From Palsa-504 sp963818225 (lineage in GTDB: Bacteria > Actinomycetota > Actinomycetes > Streptosporangiales > Streptosporangiaceae): a stretch of 64,000 bases of DNA. The stretch spans positions 1,054,001-1,118,000 of the forward strand of contig CAWFRO010000011.1 of assembly GCA_963818225.1 (NCBI GenBank), read 5' to 3'. Below are positions 26,364 through 35,764 of this stretch, in pieces. The stretch's first letter is position 1, and each line of letters starts with the position of its first letter. The notes beneath the pieces were generated by a model that had not been told where the DNA came from, ran no database searches, and saw nothing but the letters and a program-made list of their open reading frames with translations. Both the position numbers and the translations under genes were made by a program.

Positions 26364-27041
26364 TCAGCCGCCGTCGGCCGCGAGCCGGTAGCCCGCCCCG
26401 CGCACGGTCTGCAGGGCCTGACGGCCGAACGGGACGTCGATCTTGCGCCGCACGTACCCCGCGTAGACCTCGACCACGTTGAAGTCGGCGACCGAATCAG
26501 CGTCCCAGACGTGCTCGAGCAGCTCAGCCTTCGGCACGGCCTGCCCCGCGCGCCGCATCAGGTATTCCAGCAGGGCGAACTCCTTGGCCGTCAGGTCAAT
26601 GCCCGTGTCGCCCCGGCGCACAGTGCGGGCGGCCGGATCCAGGCACAGGTCGCCCGCGGTCAGCACCGCGGGCCGCGGCCGGGCGCCCCGGCGCAGCAGC
26701 GCGCGCAGCCGGGCCGCCAGCACCACGTAGGAGAACGGCTTGGTCATGTAGTCGTCGGCGCCGAGGTCGAGCCCGTCGGCCTGGTCGTACTCGCCGTCCT
26801 TGGCCGACAGGATCAGCACCGGCACCCAGTTGCGCTCGGCGCGCAGCCGCTCGCACACCTTGTAGCCGGACAGCCCGGGCAGCATCAGGTCGAGGACCAC
26901 CGCGTCGTAGCCGCCCTCCCGGGCCTGGTGCAGGCCGTCCACGCCGTTGTAGGCGACGTCGACGACGAACCCCTCGGCGGTCAGGCCGCGGCGTACGGCT
27001 GACGCGAGCCGCCGCTCGTCTTCCACCACGAGCACCCGCAT
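26364..27041 (-). CDS. OmpR/PhoB-type response regulator
   Basis: A 225-residue regulator from ATG 27041. The receiver carries ED at 7-8, phospho-acceptor D51 (VVLDLMLP) and K101 (YMTKPF). The DNA-binding winged helix has FNVVEVYAGYVRRKID and GAGYRL. The layout resembles MprA/TcrA-type actinobacterial regulators. It is followed two bases later by its kinase. The gene is divergent from the LolA-like gene at 27173, with about 130 bp between. An effect on that gene and its ABC exporter is plausible but unproven. Confidence 0.92.
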   Translation of the reverse strand: MRVLVVEDERRLASAVRRGLTAEGFVVDVAYNGVDGLHQAREGGYDAVVLDLMLPGLSGYKVCERLRAERNWVPVLILSAKDGEYDQADGLDLGADDYMTKPFSYVVLAARLRALLRRGARPRPAVLTAGDLCLDPAARTVRRGDTGIDLTAKEFALLEYLMRRAGQAVPKAELLEHVWDADSVADFNVVEVYAGYVRRKIDVPFGRQALQTVRGAGYRLAADGG

Positions 27042-27172
27042 GCTCCCAGTCTGGCCTACCAGCGCGGTCCGCCGCGCGGGCGTCTCAGGGTGCTCACAGC
27101 GACCGAGCGGCAGTATCGAGTACACAGCCGCATGGAGTCCATCCGGTACGCTTCGAAAGCGGGTGAGGTGTC

Positions 27173-28284
27173 ATGGTCGCAATACCGAAGCTGTCCAGGC
27201 GGGCCAGGTGGGCCGTCCCCGCCGGCGCGCTCATCATCACCGGCGGCGTGCTGGCCGGGTCGCTGATCTCCGTCGCCCAGGCCGCACCCGGGCTGGCGCC
27301 GCGCACCCCGGCGCAGCTGCTGGCCCAGGTCGCGGACTCGACCACGCCGCCGCTGACCGGGACCGTGGTGGAGACCACCTCGCTTGGCCTGCCCAGCCTG
27401 CCCGGCACCGACAGCCCCACCTCGATCGCGTCCCTGCTCACCGGGTCGCACACGGTCAGCGTGTGGTACGCCGGGCCGCGGCACTTCCGGCTGGCCGTGC
27501 CCCAGCAGCTGAGCGAGACCGACGTGATCGCTGACGGCAACACCGCGTGGCTGTGGCAGAGCACGGCGAACACGGTCACGCAGTACGCGCTGCCCGCCCA
27601 CGGCTCGGTCCCGCCGCCCGCTACCCCCGCCCTGACCCCGCAGCAGGCGGCCCAGCAGGTCCTGGCCGCGGTGGGCCCGACCACCACGGTCAGCGTGGAC
27701 AGCAACGTCACGGTGGCCGGCCAGGCCGCCTACGAGCTGGTCCTGGCGCCCAAGGACTCCCGGTCGCTGGTCGGCCAGGTGCAGATCGCCGTCGACGGCC
27801 GTAACGGCGTGCCGCTGCGGCTGCAGGTCTACGCCCGCGGCGCGAGCACCCCGGCCTTCCAGGTCGGGTACACCGCCATCCAGTTCGTCACGCCGGACCC
27901 CGCGGAGCTCACCTTCACCCCGCCGCCGGGCGCGAAGGTCACCAAGGAGTCCCTGGGCCGGCCCGCCGCCCGTCCGCCCCGTCCGGCCCGTTGCCGGACG
28001 TGAGCACCATCGGATCGGGCTGGCTGACCGTGCTCGACGCGCCTTCCGCGGGGCTGACCACGCCCGGCGGCGGGCCCGCCTCCGGCAAGATCACCGCCGG
28101 GGACAGCGGCGCCGTCCTGAACGCCCTGCTCGGCTCGGCCACCCAGGTCAGCGGCTCCTGGGGGACCGGCCGGTTGCTGCAGACCAGCCTGGTTTCGGTC
28201 CTGATCACCGACAGCGGCCGGGTCTTCGTCGGCGCGGTCCAGCCCAGCGTGCTGTACGCCGCGGCCGGAACGGCAGGCTCTTGA
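27173..28284 (+). CDS. LolA/RseB-like exported protein, split by a one-base frameshift
   Basis: Begins at ATG 27173 with RRAR and a hydrophobic segment (about 14-35) consistent with a signal peptide. The first frame (to 28003) covers a LolA/RseB-like fold (SLLTGSHTVSVWYAGPRHFR, DVIADGNTAWLW, AGQAAYELVLAP, GVPLRLQVYARG). The conserved C-terminus (IGSGWLTVLDAP, VSGSWGTGRLL and FVGAVQPSVLY) continues in another frame ending at 28284. A single missing base within the GC-rich stretch 27960-27995 would join them. The second frame's stop overlaps the ATPase start (TTGA). Proteins of this type accompany ABC transporters in actinobacteria and may bind a lipid or regulate an anti-sigma factor. Confidence 0.75.
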
Positions 28285-29210
28285 CCGCGATCGCGTCGGC
28301 CGGGCTGACCAAGCGGTTCCGCAGCGGCCAGGTGGCCGTCGACCGCGTGGACCTGGACGTGCCCGCAGGCTCGGTCTACGGCTTCCTCGGCCCGAACGGC
28401 TCCGGCAAGACCACCACGATCCGGATGCTGCTCGGCCTGGCCTTCGCCACCAGCGGCCGGGCCGAGCTGCTCGGCGTGCCGATGCCCGACGGCGCGGGCC
28501 GGGTCCTGCCCCGGGTCGGCTCGCTGGTGGAAGGGCCGGCCTTCTACCCGTTCCTGTCCGGCCGGGACAACCTGGCCCGGTACGACGCGGCGGACCGCCG
28601 CGCTGACCCGCGCACCGCGCCGCACCGGATCGGCGCGGCGCTGGACCGGGTCGGCCTGCGGCCCGCGGCGAAGAAGCGGTACCGCACCTACTCCCTCGGC
28701 ATGAAGCAGCGGCTGGCCATCGCCGCGAGCCTGCTGCAGCCGCGCGAGCTCATCATCCTCGACGAGCCGACCAACGGCCTGGACCCGCAGGGGACCAGGG
28801 AGGTGCGCACGCTGGTCCGGCAGATCGCCGCCGACGGCACCACGGTGTTCGTGTCCTCGCATCTGCTCGCCGAGGTCGAGCAGGTCTGCACCCACGTCGG
28901 GGTGATGCGCACCGGCCGGCTGGTCTTCCAGGGCCCGCTGGCCGAGCTGCGCCGGACCGGCGCCGCCCGCGTCATCGTGCGGACCGCCGACCCCGACGGC
29001 GCGGCCAAGGTGCTCGCCGACCTCGGCCTGACCGACCCCCAGGCCGGCCCGGACGAAACCTCGGCCGTCCTGGGCGACGCCGAGCCAGAACGGATCTGCG
29101 CGGAGCTGGTGCACGCCGGTGTCGGGGTCCGCGGCTTCTCGGTCGCCGCGCCCAGCCTGGAGGACCTCTTCGTCGGGCTCACCGGGGAGGGCTTCGATGT
29201 CGCCGGCTGA
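28281..29210 (+). CDS. ABC transporter ATP-binding protein (DrrA/NatA-like)
   Basis: A 309-residue ATPase from TTG 28281, overlapping the stop of the LolA-like gene. Walker A is GPNGSGKTT, the signature is YSLGMKQRLAIA, Walker B is LIILDEPTNGLDP and the H-loop is VSSHLLAEVE. The C-terminal ~80-residue extension is typical of drug and lipid exporters with separate permeases. It overlaps the permease gene by 14 bases. It powers export by the adjacent six-helix permease. Confidence 0.9.
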   Translation: MTAIASAGLTKRFRSGQVAVDRVDLDVPAGSVYGFLGPNGSGKTTTIRMLLGLAFATSGRAELLGVPMPDGAGRVLPRVGSLVEGPAFYPFLSGRDNLARYDAADRRADPRTAPHRIGAALDRVGLRPAAKKRYRTYSLGMKQRLAIAASLLQPRELIILDEPTNGLDPQGTREVRTLVRQIAADGTTVFVSSHLLAEVEQVCTHVGVMRTGRLVFQGPLAELRRTGAARVIVRTADPDGAAKVLADLGLTDPQAGPDETSAVLGDAEPERICAELVHAGVGVRGFSVAAPSLEDLFVGLTGEGFDVAG

Positions 29211-30093
29211 CTCCCTTGCGCTGGCCGGCCCCGGTCCGACCGTCACCGCCCCGCGCAACCCCGCTCGCACCTGGTTCCGGCTTTTCGCCGCCGAGCTCCG
29301 GCTGGTCTTCGGCCGCAGGCGGAACCTGCTCCTGCTCGCCGTGACCGTGGTGTTCCCTGTCGTCATCGGGATCGCCTTGCGGGTAGCGGCGCCGCATCCG
29401 CAGGGCGGCGGCAATGGTCCCGGCTCGGCGTTCTTCAACCAGCTGGCCGGCAACGGCGTGTTCCTGACCTTCATCGCCCTGTCCACCCTGCTCGTCCTGG
29501 TCCTGCCGGTCGTGGTGGCCGTGGTGGCCGGAGACTCAGTGGCTGGGGAGGCCGGCTACGGGACGTTGCGCTACCTGCTCGCGGTGCCGGCCGGGCGGAC
29601 CCGGCTGCTCGGCGTGAAGTTCGCCGCCATCGCCGTGTTCGGGCTGTGCGCGACGGTTATCGTGTCCGCGACCGCGCTGGTCGTCGGGGCGGTGCTGTTC
29701 CCGGTCGGGCCGGTGACCCTGCTGTCGGGCGCCACCGTGTCGCTGGCCTCCGGGCTGCTGCGGGTGCTGTTCGTGACCTTGTACGTCGCCGCGGCCATGG
29801 CCGCGCTGGGGGCCATCGGCCTGGCCATCTCGACCCTGACCGAGCACGCGATCGGCGCTATCGCCGCCATCTTGATCCTGGTCGTGACCAGCGAGGTGGC
29901 CGACAACGTCCCGCAGCTCGCGGTCATCGGGCCCTACCTGCCCACGCACTGGTGGCTGTCCTTCGACTCGATCCTCCGCGTCCCGGTCGACACGTCCACG
30001 CTGCTCAAGGGACTGCTGTCGTTCGGCGTGTACGCGGTCCTGTTCGGCTCCTTCGCCTGGGCCCGCTTCACCTCGGCCGACGTCACCAGCTGA
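29197..30093 (+). CDS. ABC-2 type permease
   Basis: A 298-residue membrane protein from ATG 29197, inside the end of the ATPase gene. It has about six helices, with a first helix (LLLLAVTVVFPVVIGIAL), a large extracytoplasmic loop and the VVVAVVAGDSVAGEAGYGTLRYLL segment characteristic of NatB/ABC-2 permeases. With the ATPase and the LolA-like protein it forms a three-gene export unit. The substrate is unknown; self-resistance, lipid or peptide export are all possible. Confidence 0.88.
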   Translation: MSPADSLALAGPGPTVTAPRNPARTWFRLFAAELRLVFGRRRNLLLLAVTVVFPVVIGIALRVAAPHPQGGGNGPGSAFFNQLAGNGVFLTFIALSTLLVLVLPVVVAVVAGDSVAGEAGYGTLRYLLAVPAGRTRLLGVKFAAIAVFGLCATVIVSATALVVGAVLFPVGPVTLLSGATVSLASGLLRVLFVTLYVAAAMAALGAIGLAISTLTEHAIGAIAAILILVVTSEVADNVPQLAVIGPYLPTHWWLSFDSILRVPVDTSTLLKGLLSFGVYAVLFGSFAWARFTSADVTS

Positions 30094-30140
30094 GCTTCCC
30101 GCCCGGGGCCTGGTCCCTGACGTGCGCGTCTCATGTGTAA

Positions 30141-30170
30141 TTGCGACCTAGTTGCAATAACTCCTAGACT
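30141..30170 (+). promoter_or_regulatory. Probable promoter with overlapping Nur (nickel-Fur) operator
   Basis: TTGCGA (30141-30146), then CCTAG, then TTGCAA (30152-30157) fits the Streptomyces Nur box tTGCaa-N5-ttGCAA with one mismatch. TTGCGA also serves as a -35-like hexamer, with TAGACT (30165-30170) 18 bases downstream as -10. The start codon of the nickel/cobalt permease is 37 bases further. Nickel-bound Nur would sit on the -35 and repress uptake when nickel is sufficient. Confidence 0.7.
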
Positions 30171-30206
30171 GGTGCGGCCGAAGATCACCGTCAGGAAAGG
30201 GAGCCG

Positions 30207-31337
30207 ATGGCCGACCAGGGCGTCCGCGTGAGGAAGCTCAGCCTGACCAGGATCCGCCAGGGGCTGTCCCCGGCCGAGTGGGCCCGGTTCGGCGCGATGG
30301 TGGCGACGGTCGTCGGGCTGAACGTGCTCGGCTGGCTCATGCTGACTGCAGCCCTCGGCGGCCACTACCACATCGGCAAGACGACGGTGTTCGGCGTGGG
30401 TACCGGGGCGCTGGCCTACACCCTCGGCATGCGGCATGCGTTCGACGCCGATCACATCGCGGCCATCGACAACACCACCCGGAAGCTGGTCAATGAGGGC
30501 AAGCGGCCGCTGTCGGTCGGGTTCTTCTTCTCCCTGGGGCACTCCAGCGTGGTGTTCGTGCTGGCCGTCCTGCTGAACTTCGGCCTCCGCGGCCTGGCCG
30601 AGCAGGTCAAGGACGGCAGTTCCCAGCTGCAGTACACCACCAATATCGTCGGCACCTGCGTGTCGGGATTTTTCCTGTTCCTGATCGCCGCGTTGAACAT
30701 CGTCATCCTGGCCGGGATCCTCAAGGTCTTCCGGGGCATGCGGGGCGGCGCCTACGACGACCAGGAACTCGAGGAGCAGCTGAACAAGCGCGGCCTGATG
30801 AACCGGTTCCTGGGCCCGCTGGCCCGCCGGGTCGACACGTCGTGGAAGATGTACCCGATCGGGTTCCTGTTCGGCCTGGGTTTCGACACCGCGACCGAGG
30901 TCGCGCTGCTGGTGCTGGCCGGGTCGGCGGTGGCCGGCGGCCTGCCGTTCTACGCGATCTTGTCCCTGCCGATCCTGTTCGCGGCCGGGATGAGCCTGTT
31001 CGACACGGCCGACGGCTGCTTCATGAACTTCGCCTACGACTGGGCCTTCGCCAAGCCGGTCCGCAAGGTGTACTACAACCTGACCATCACCGCCCTGTCG
31101 GTGTTCGTGGCGGTGTTCATCGGCGCGGTCGAGCTGCTGGGCCTGCTGGCCCACGACGCCAACCTCAGCGGGTCGGCATGGTCCTTCCTTGAGGATTTCA
31201 ACATCAACACCGCCGGCTTCGTCATCGTCGGGGTGTTCGTGCTGACCTGGATCGTCGCCCTGTGCATCTGGCGCTTCGGCCGTATCGAGCAGAAGTGGGA
31301 AGCCGCCCGCCCCCTGGCCCCGGAAACCCCCGAATAG
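30207..31337 (+). CDS. Nickel/cobalt permease of the NiCoT (HoxN/NixA) family
   Basis: A 376-residue transporter from ATG 30207, preceded by AAAGGGAG. The NiCoT signature RHAFDADHI lies at 76-84. LGFDTATEVALL and GMSLFDTADGCFM supply the other conserved acidic signatures. Eight hydrophobic helices are evident. It imports Ni2+ and/or Co2+ across the cytoplasmic membrane for urease, hydrogenase, Ni-SOD or cobalamin use; the window has none of these target genes. The upstream Nur-like operator points to nickel rather than cobalt as the main substrate. Confidence 0.92.
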   Translation: MADQGVRVRKLSLTRIRQGLSPAEWARFGAMVATVVGLNVLGWLMLTAALGGHYHIGKTTVFGVGTGALAYTLGMRHAFDADHIAAIDNTTRKLVNEGKRPLSVGFFFSLGHSSVVFVLAVLLNFGLRGLAEQVKDGSSQLQYTTNIVGTCVSGFFLFLIAALNIVILAGILKVFRGMRGGAYDDQELEEQLNKRGLMNRFLGPLARRVDTSWKMYPIGFLFGLGFDTATEVALLVLAGSAVAGGLPFYAILSLPILFAAGMSLFDTADGCFMNFAYDWAFAKPVRKVYYNLTITALSVFVAVFIGAVELLGLLAHDANLSGSAWSFLEDFNINTAGFVIVGVFVLTWIVALCIWRFGRIEQKWEAARPLAPETPE

Positions 31338-31522
31338 CCTCAGCAGCCCGTCACGCTATCCCGGCTGGCAGCAGGTTTCCATGCCGCGGGGCGTGTCCTG
31401 GCCAAAAGGCATGCGCCCACCGTGGCAGCTGCCGCACTACGCGGGAAGGTCACCTGGGAGAATCGCGGCGTGGTGGCGCATACTGAGGCTGCTGGCCCGG
31501 GCCGACGGACGGATGGTGATCG

Positions 31523-32770
31523 GTGAGCGAGCTCAAGGTCGAGGTGAAGGCGGCCGAAGTCGGCCTGGACTCCGAGCGCCTCAAGCGTATCGACGCACAC
31601 TTCGCCGCCTACGTGGCCGACGGCCGCCTGCCGGGCTGGCTGCTCACCGTGCGCAGGCACGGCCGCCTGGCGCACGTGGCCCGGTGCGGATCGCGTGACC
31701 TGGAGGCGGGCCTGCCGGTGACCGACGACACGGTGTGGCGCATCTACTCGATGACCAAGCCGATCACCTCGGTCGCCGCGATGATGCTGTACGAGGAAGG
31801 CGCGCTGGCTCTCACCGATCCGGTCAGCGCGTTCATCCCCTCGTTCGGCGATGTCCGCGTCTACACCGGCGGCTCTGACGTGCGGCCGGTGACGGTGCCC
31901 GCGACCGAGCCGGTGCGGGTCTGGCACCTGCTCACCCACACGGCCGGGCTCACCTACGGCTTCCACCGGGTGCACCCGGTAGACGCGCTGTACCGCGCGG
32001 GGGGCTTCGAGTGGGGCGCGCCGCGCGGCGCGGACCTGGCGCGCGCCTGCGACCTGTGGGCCGGCTTCCCGCTGCTGTTCCAGCCGGGCACCGAGTGGAA
32101 CTACTCGGTGGCCACAGACGTCCTCGGCCGGGTCGTGGAGGTGGCCTCGGGCCAGCGCCTCGATGAGTTCTTCGCCGACCGGATCTTCCGCCCGCTCGGT
32201 ATGACCGACACCGCCTTCTGGGCCGACCCGGCGGCCCAGACGCGGCTGGCCGCCCTCTACAGCCCGGGGCCCGACAGCAAGGCGGCCAGGCTTGACGCCC
32301 TCGGCGGGGCCGCGCTTAAGCAGCCGCTCATGCTCAGCGGGGGCGGCGGTCTGGTGTCCACCGCGGCCGACTACGACCGGTTCACCCAGATGCTGCTGCA
32401 CCGGCCCGGCAGCCCGGCGGGCGAACTGGACGGCGTCCGGTTGCTGAGCCCGCGCACAGTCGGCTACATGGCGCGCAACCATCTGCCGGGTGCCGTGGAC
32501 CTGGAGACCTTCGGCCGGTCGCTGTCCGCCGAGGCCCCCTTCCGCGGGGTCGGCTTCGGCCTGGGCTTTGCCGTCGTTCTCGACCCGGTGCCGGGCAAGG
32601 TGATCGGCTCCGCGGGCGAGTTCTCCTGGGGCGGCGCCGCGAGCACCGCCTTCTGGGTCGACCAGGAGGCGGACCTGACCGTCTCGTTCTTCACCCAGCT
32701 GCTGCCCTCCAGCACGTACCCGATCCGCCCTCAGCTGCGTCAGCTCGTATACCAGGCCCTGACCGACTGA
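31523..32770 (+). CDS. Serine hydrolase of the class C beta-lactamase/penicillin-binding family
   Basis: A 415-residue protein from GTG 31523, without a signal peptide. The nucleophile motif SMTK (S76, K79) and a YSV motif in EWNYSVATD (the YxN position) are present. A late GSAGEFSWGGAASTAFW replaces the KTG-type motif. These are hallmarks of EstB-like esterases and carboxypeptidase-like proteins rather than true beta-lactamases. Cytoplasmic location suggests an esterase or lactonase role. It is a monocistronic gene, downstream of the nickel permease with 185 bp of non-coding DNA between. Confidence 0.87.
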   Translation: MSELKVEVKAAEVGLDSERLKRIDAHFAAYVADGRLPGWLLTVRRHGRLAHVARCGSRDLEAGLPVTDDTVWRIYSMTKPITSVAAMMLYEEGALALTDPVSAFIPSFGDVRVYTGGSDVRPVTVPATEPVRVWHLLTHTAGLTYGFHRVHPVDALYRAGGFEWGAPRGADLARACDLWAGFPLLFQPGTEWNYSVATDVLGRVVEVASGQRLDEFFADRIFRPLGMTDTAFWADPAAQTRLAALYSPGPDSKAARLDALGGAALKQPLMLSGGGGLVSTAADYDRFTQMLLHRPGSPAGELDGVRLLSPRTVGYMARNHLPGAVDLETFGRSLSAEAPFRGVGFGLGFAVVLDPVPGKVIGSAGEFSWGGAASTAFWVDQEADLTVSFFTQLLPSSTYPIRPQLRQLVYQALTD

Positions 32771-32792
32771 GCATCAAACCTGTCGGCCGGCC

Positions 32793-33170
32793 CTACCCGG
32801 CGGCGCAGCGGACGCAGGTCAGCGCGGCCGGGCGGGCCGCCAGCCGGTCCTCCCCGATGGGCTGCCCGCACCGGTCGCAGCGGCCGTAGCGGCCTTCGGC
32901 GAGCCGGGCCAGCGCCGCGTCGATCGCCGCGACCTGCTCCCGCGCCTGTTCGAGCAGGGCCGCCGTGTGCTGCCGCTCGAAGGCCAGCGTCGCGCCCTCG
33001 GGGTCGTGCTCGTCGTCGGTCCCGCCCGCGCTGGCCGCCTCCGCGAGCTGCGCGAACTCCCGCTCCAGCACGGCTACGCGCCGCTCCGCCCGGACCCGCT
33101 CCGCCCCCAGCACCTCGCGCGCGCCTGCCACCAGCACCTCCCGCACCTCCACCGCGATGCCCGACCCCAC
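32793..33170 (-). CDS. DksA/TraR-type C4 zinc-finger protein
   Basis: A 125-residue protein from GTG 33170, with GGAAGG just upstream. The long N-terminal part (10-95) is helical and Ala/Glu/Arg-rich. The zinc finger uses C98, C101, C119 and C122 (CDRC...CVRC). Family members bind the RNA polymerase secondary channel to modulate transcription. The classical DksA coiled-coil tip (DxxDxA) is not obvious here; TDDEHDPEGA at 51-60 is the acidic segment in that region. It converges on the serine hydrolase. Confidence 0.88.
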   Translation of the reverse strand: MGSGIAVEVREVLVAGAREVLGAERVRAERRVAVLEREFAQLAEAASAGGTDDEHDPEGATLAFERQHTAALLEQAREQVAAIDAALARLAEGRYGRCDRCGQPIGEDRLAARPAALTCVRCAAG

Positions 33171-33354
33171 CCACCTTCCAACTATGGAGCACGTGGCACA
33201 TCAGCCCCGCCACAGGCGAGCCTGCAAAGTCTGGCCGCCCCTGACCATCGAAGCCATGCTAAAGGTGTGATTCCCGTGACTAGCGTTGCGGCAGGTATCA
33301 GCCCAGCGGGCCGCGGACTGCGATTCACCAAGGGGACGAGCCCGGTAAGGCAGG

Positions 33355-34393
33355 ATCGTGGATCGTTACTGCCCGCCGGGGCGCGTCCTAATTAAGGTGA
33401 GTTTGCGGTGTTGGGGGTTGGTTAGCGTGTAGCTGGTGGATTGTCTGGGATGTGATCCGGCGGTTGCGGCGTGGCGGCGCAGGTCGCTGAGGGTCCGGAG
33501 GCGGTGGGGGCCGGGGGTGAGCGGGGTGCGGCGTCGGCGAGCAGGCGGGCGATCTGGCGGGTGGTGATGCTGATGACGGAGGCGTCGATGGTGAGCAGCG
33601 CGGCGATGGCGCAGCAGGTCATGCCGAGGCGGTAGCGGCAGACGGCGGCGAGGAGGTAGGCGTCCAGGCTGAGCTTGACGGGGGCGGCGGGGCCGGAGTT
33701 CTTGCGGCGGGGGCCGCCGCGGGCCAGGTGGAGCCGCTGCTCGCGGGCGGCTGCCAGGGGATCGTGAGCGCGGCGGTGAGGGCGGCGAGGTCGTCGCGGG
33801 AGATGCCGGTGATGGCGGGGTCGGCCAGGGCGTCCAGGTCCGGGCCGGGCGGCGGGGCGGGGACGGGCGGCGGTGCCGGGGCCCGGGGGACGGGGCTGAT
33901 GGTGTAGTTCCAGGTGCCGTGGAAGCCGTGGCGGGTGATGAACCGCTGTTCGAGGTCCTTGGCCTGCTCGTCCACAGCAGCAGCGACATCGGATCACCGC
34001 GCGAGGACTCCTCCAGCAGGCGGGCCATCGCCGCCGTTAACCGCGGGTCGTGATCCTCCAGCCGCTTACGGCCCCCGCCGGGCCGACGGCACCGGCCCGG
34101 CGGCGGAACCTCTCCCGACACCAGGTCAGCCGCGCCGTCAGCGACCGTCTGCCAGCCCGCCCCGGTCACGGCAGCAACCGCGGTGACCCCGCCGTCCCCG
34201 GCAGCACGCGCCACCGCGCCCAGCACCAGCCGCCGCGACTTCTCATCCAGCAACGGCAGCAGCAACTCAAGCTGCGGCCCCATCCGACCCACAAAATCCG
34301 CCTCCGCGCCCATCGGCACATCATCCCACCCGACACGCCGCAAACTCAGACTAAAAAAAGGACGTGCCCCCGCGGGCAGTAACGATCCACGAT
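33355..34393. mobile_element. Internally deleted ISAzo13-family insertion sequence
   Basis: The two ends are long imperfect inverted repeats. The left end starts ATCGTGGATCGTTACTGCCC at 33355. The right end is its near-exact reverse complement, finishing at 34393. The match extends inward about 50 bp through GTGAGTTTGCGG (left) and its complement. At about 1.04 kb it is shorter than a complete ISAzo13 element, and the transposase lacks its catalytic middle. No clear target-site duplication was seen. Confidence 0.78.
33422..34313 (-). pseudogene. ISAzo13-family transposase remnant with internal deletion and frameshifts
   Basis: From ATG 34313 the first frame gives the family N-terminus (LELLLPLLDEKSRRLVLGA, then PGGGRKRLEDHDP and SSRGDPMS). 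It then jumps directly to a segment from the family's C-terminal part in other frames (RHGFHGTWNYTISP). The trailing Pro-rich linker and the helix-turn-helix-like tail (REQRLHLARGGP, RYRLGMTCCAIAALL) follow, with a final stop at 33422. The catalytic DDE region between these parts is missing, so it cannot transpose by itself. It could be mobilised by an intact relative because both ends remain. Confidence 0.75.
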
Positions 34394-34820
34394 AACGAGG
34401 ACCCGTCCGGGGTCCCGGGGCTGCACCCGCAGCCCGGGCACCCTGGTCCCCGGAGGCGGGGCTCCGCGAGCACCTATGTGGCAGGCCCGGACGTTCGGGG
34501 GCTGTGGCACAAATGCTCCGCAAGACGGTGCTAAGGGCACACGTACCCCATCCGATGTGGGCCGAGAGTGGGGCGCGGGGCACGTTAGCCCCATCAGGGG
34601 ACCACGGTCACTGTGCAAATACCCAGCCGGCCCGTCGGCTCACCATCGAAGCGACGATCCAGCTTCGACCCAGGCGAAACGGCAGCACCAATCAACGGCA
34701 GCACCAATCCCAGCGGCACTAGCATCGGAATCCGCTGTGCTCCTGAACCGGCGAGAGGCAGACATGATCGAGCTGTATCCCCCGATCGCCCTCCCGGTGG
34801 CCGCATCCGTACGACGTCGC
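34394..34820. other. Non-coding flank between the IS and the SDR gene
   Basis: No recognisable coding frame. A 17-bp direct repeat (ACGGCAGCACCAATC core) occurs twice at about 34679-34712. The phrase ACCATCGAAGC occurs here near 34640 and also near 33245 on the other side of the IS. Possible decayed intergenic or IS-derived sequence. Confidence 0.5.
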
Positions 34821-35564
34821 CTACTCGCCGGTGAACCGGAATTCTGCCTGCCATGGCCCGTCCACGTGGACAACCTCCCAGTAGCGTTCGGCGATGCGCT
34901 CGGGGTCAAAGGAAGTACCTGCAACTATCTGCCCTGCGATCGTCAGTGTGGCCACCCGGATGCCGTCCGCTTCCAGGTCAGCGCCGAGCATTGTCGCGGC
35001 CGACCGCAGCGCCGCCTTGCCGAGGGAAACGGTGGCCAGGGCCGGGATCGGGTAGTCGGCGAACCCGCCCCCGGTGACGAGGATGGTCCCGAAGCCGGCG
35101 GCCCGCATGGCCGGGGCGGCCACCTGCGCGACGACGATGGCGCTGATGACATCTACTGAATACGCCTCCTGGAGGTGGGCGACACTTGAGCTCAGCAGCT
35201 GGTCTGGAGCCCCCATGACGGCGTTGTAGACGATGACGCCCGGTGCGCCACTTCCGAGATAGAGCTCCCTCATCCGGGCGCCCAGGCCATCGGGATCGCT
35301 GGCATCGGCCGCGACGGTGTTGATCGTGGCGCCGGTATCGGCCAAGGTGCCCGCGAGGTCGACGAGGCGGTCCGTGCTACGCGCCACCAGGGTTACCCGG
35401 TAGCCGCCCACGGCGAAGCGACGTGCCACGGCCATGCCAAGGCCGGGCCCCGCGCCGACCAGCAGAAGGTGGCGGGCATCGACTGAACCGGGACCTGCGC
35501 CCTCGGCGAGGTCAGCGATCGTGCTTCCTCGGTGGCCAGGGTCGCCTACTCGCTCGTTAGGCAT
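34821..35564 (-). CDS. Atypical short-chain dehydrogenase lacking the catalytic tyrosine
   Basis: A 247-residue Rossmann protein from ATG 35564 with AAGGGA upstream. The cofactor motif is GAGPGLGMAVARRF, with VAADASDPD marking the adenine pocket. At the usual YxxxK position the sequence is VSLGK, so the catalytic Tyr is replaced by Val, and TGGGF replaces the usual Ser region. Similar Tyr-less SDR-like proteins are common in actinobacteria. It may bind NAD(P) without standard reductase activity. It is an isolated gene. Confidence 0.75.
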   Translation of the reverse strand: MPNERVGDPGHRGSTIADLAEGAGPGSVDARHLLLVGAGPGLGMAVARRFAVGGYRVTLVARSTDRLVDLAGTLADTGATINTVAADASDPDGLGARMRELYLGSGAPGVIVYNAVMGAPDQLLSSSVAHLQEAYSVDVISAIVVAQVAAPAMRAAGFGTILVTGGGFADYPIPALATVSLGKAALRSAATMLGADLEADGIRVATLTIAGQIVAGTSFDPERIAERYWEVVHVDGPWQAEFRFTGE

Positions 35565-35764
35565 GGGTGCCGTTCCCTTCGCGTCGACCGCCTCGCAGAG
35601 CGGCTCGGGCTGGTGGCTCCGTCGAGCCCCTGACCTCACGGAATCATTCAGCTTGGCAGACAAGGCTGTGACCGGGTCAGCCAAGCCCCGGGACGGCATC
35701 TCCTCCGGACACAGCTGTGCGGTGGTCCTCCGCGGAGGCGTCTGATCGAGTCTCACCAGGTCCG

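Noticed and set aside
30094..30206. A cobalamin riboswitch upstream of the nickel/cobalt permease
   Set aside because: The gap is about 110 bases, too short for the full aptamer, no conserved riboswitch core is visible, and a Nur-like site explains the region better.
31523..32770. A true secreted class C beta-lactamase
   Set aside because: There is no signal peptide and the KTG-type motif is absent, so an esterase-like serine hydrolase is more likely.
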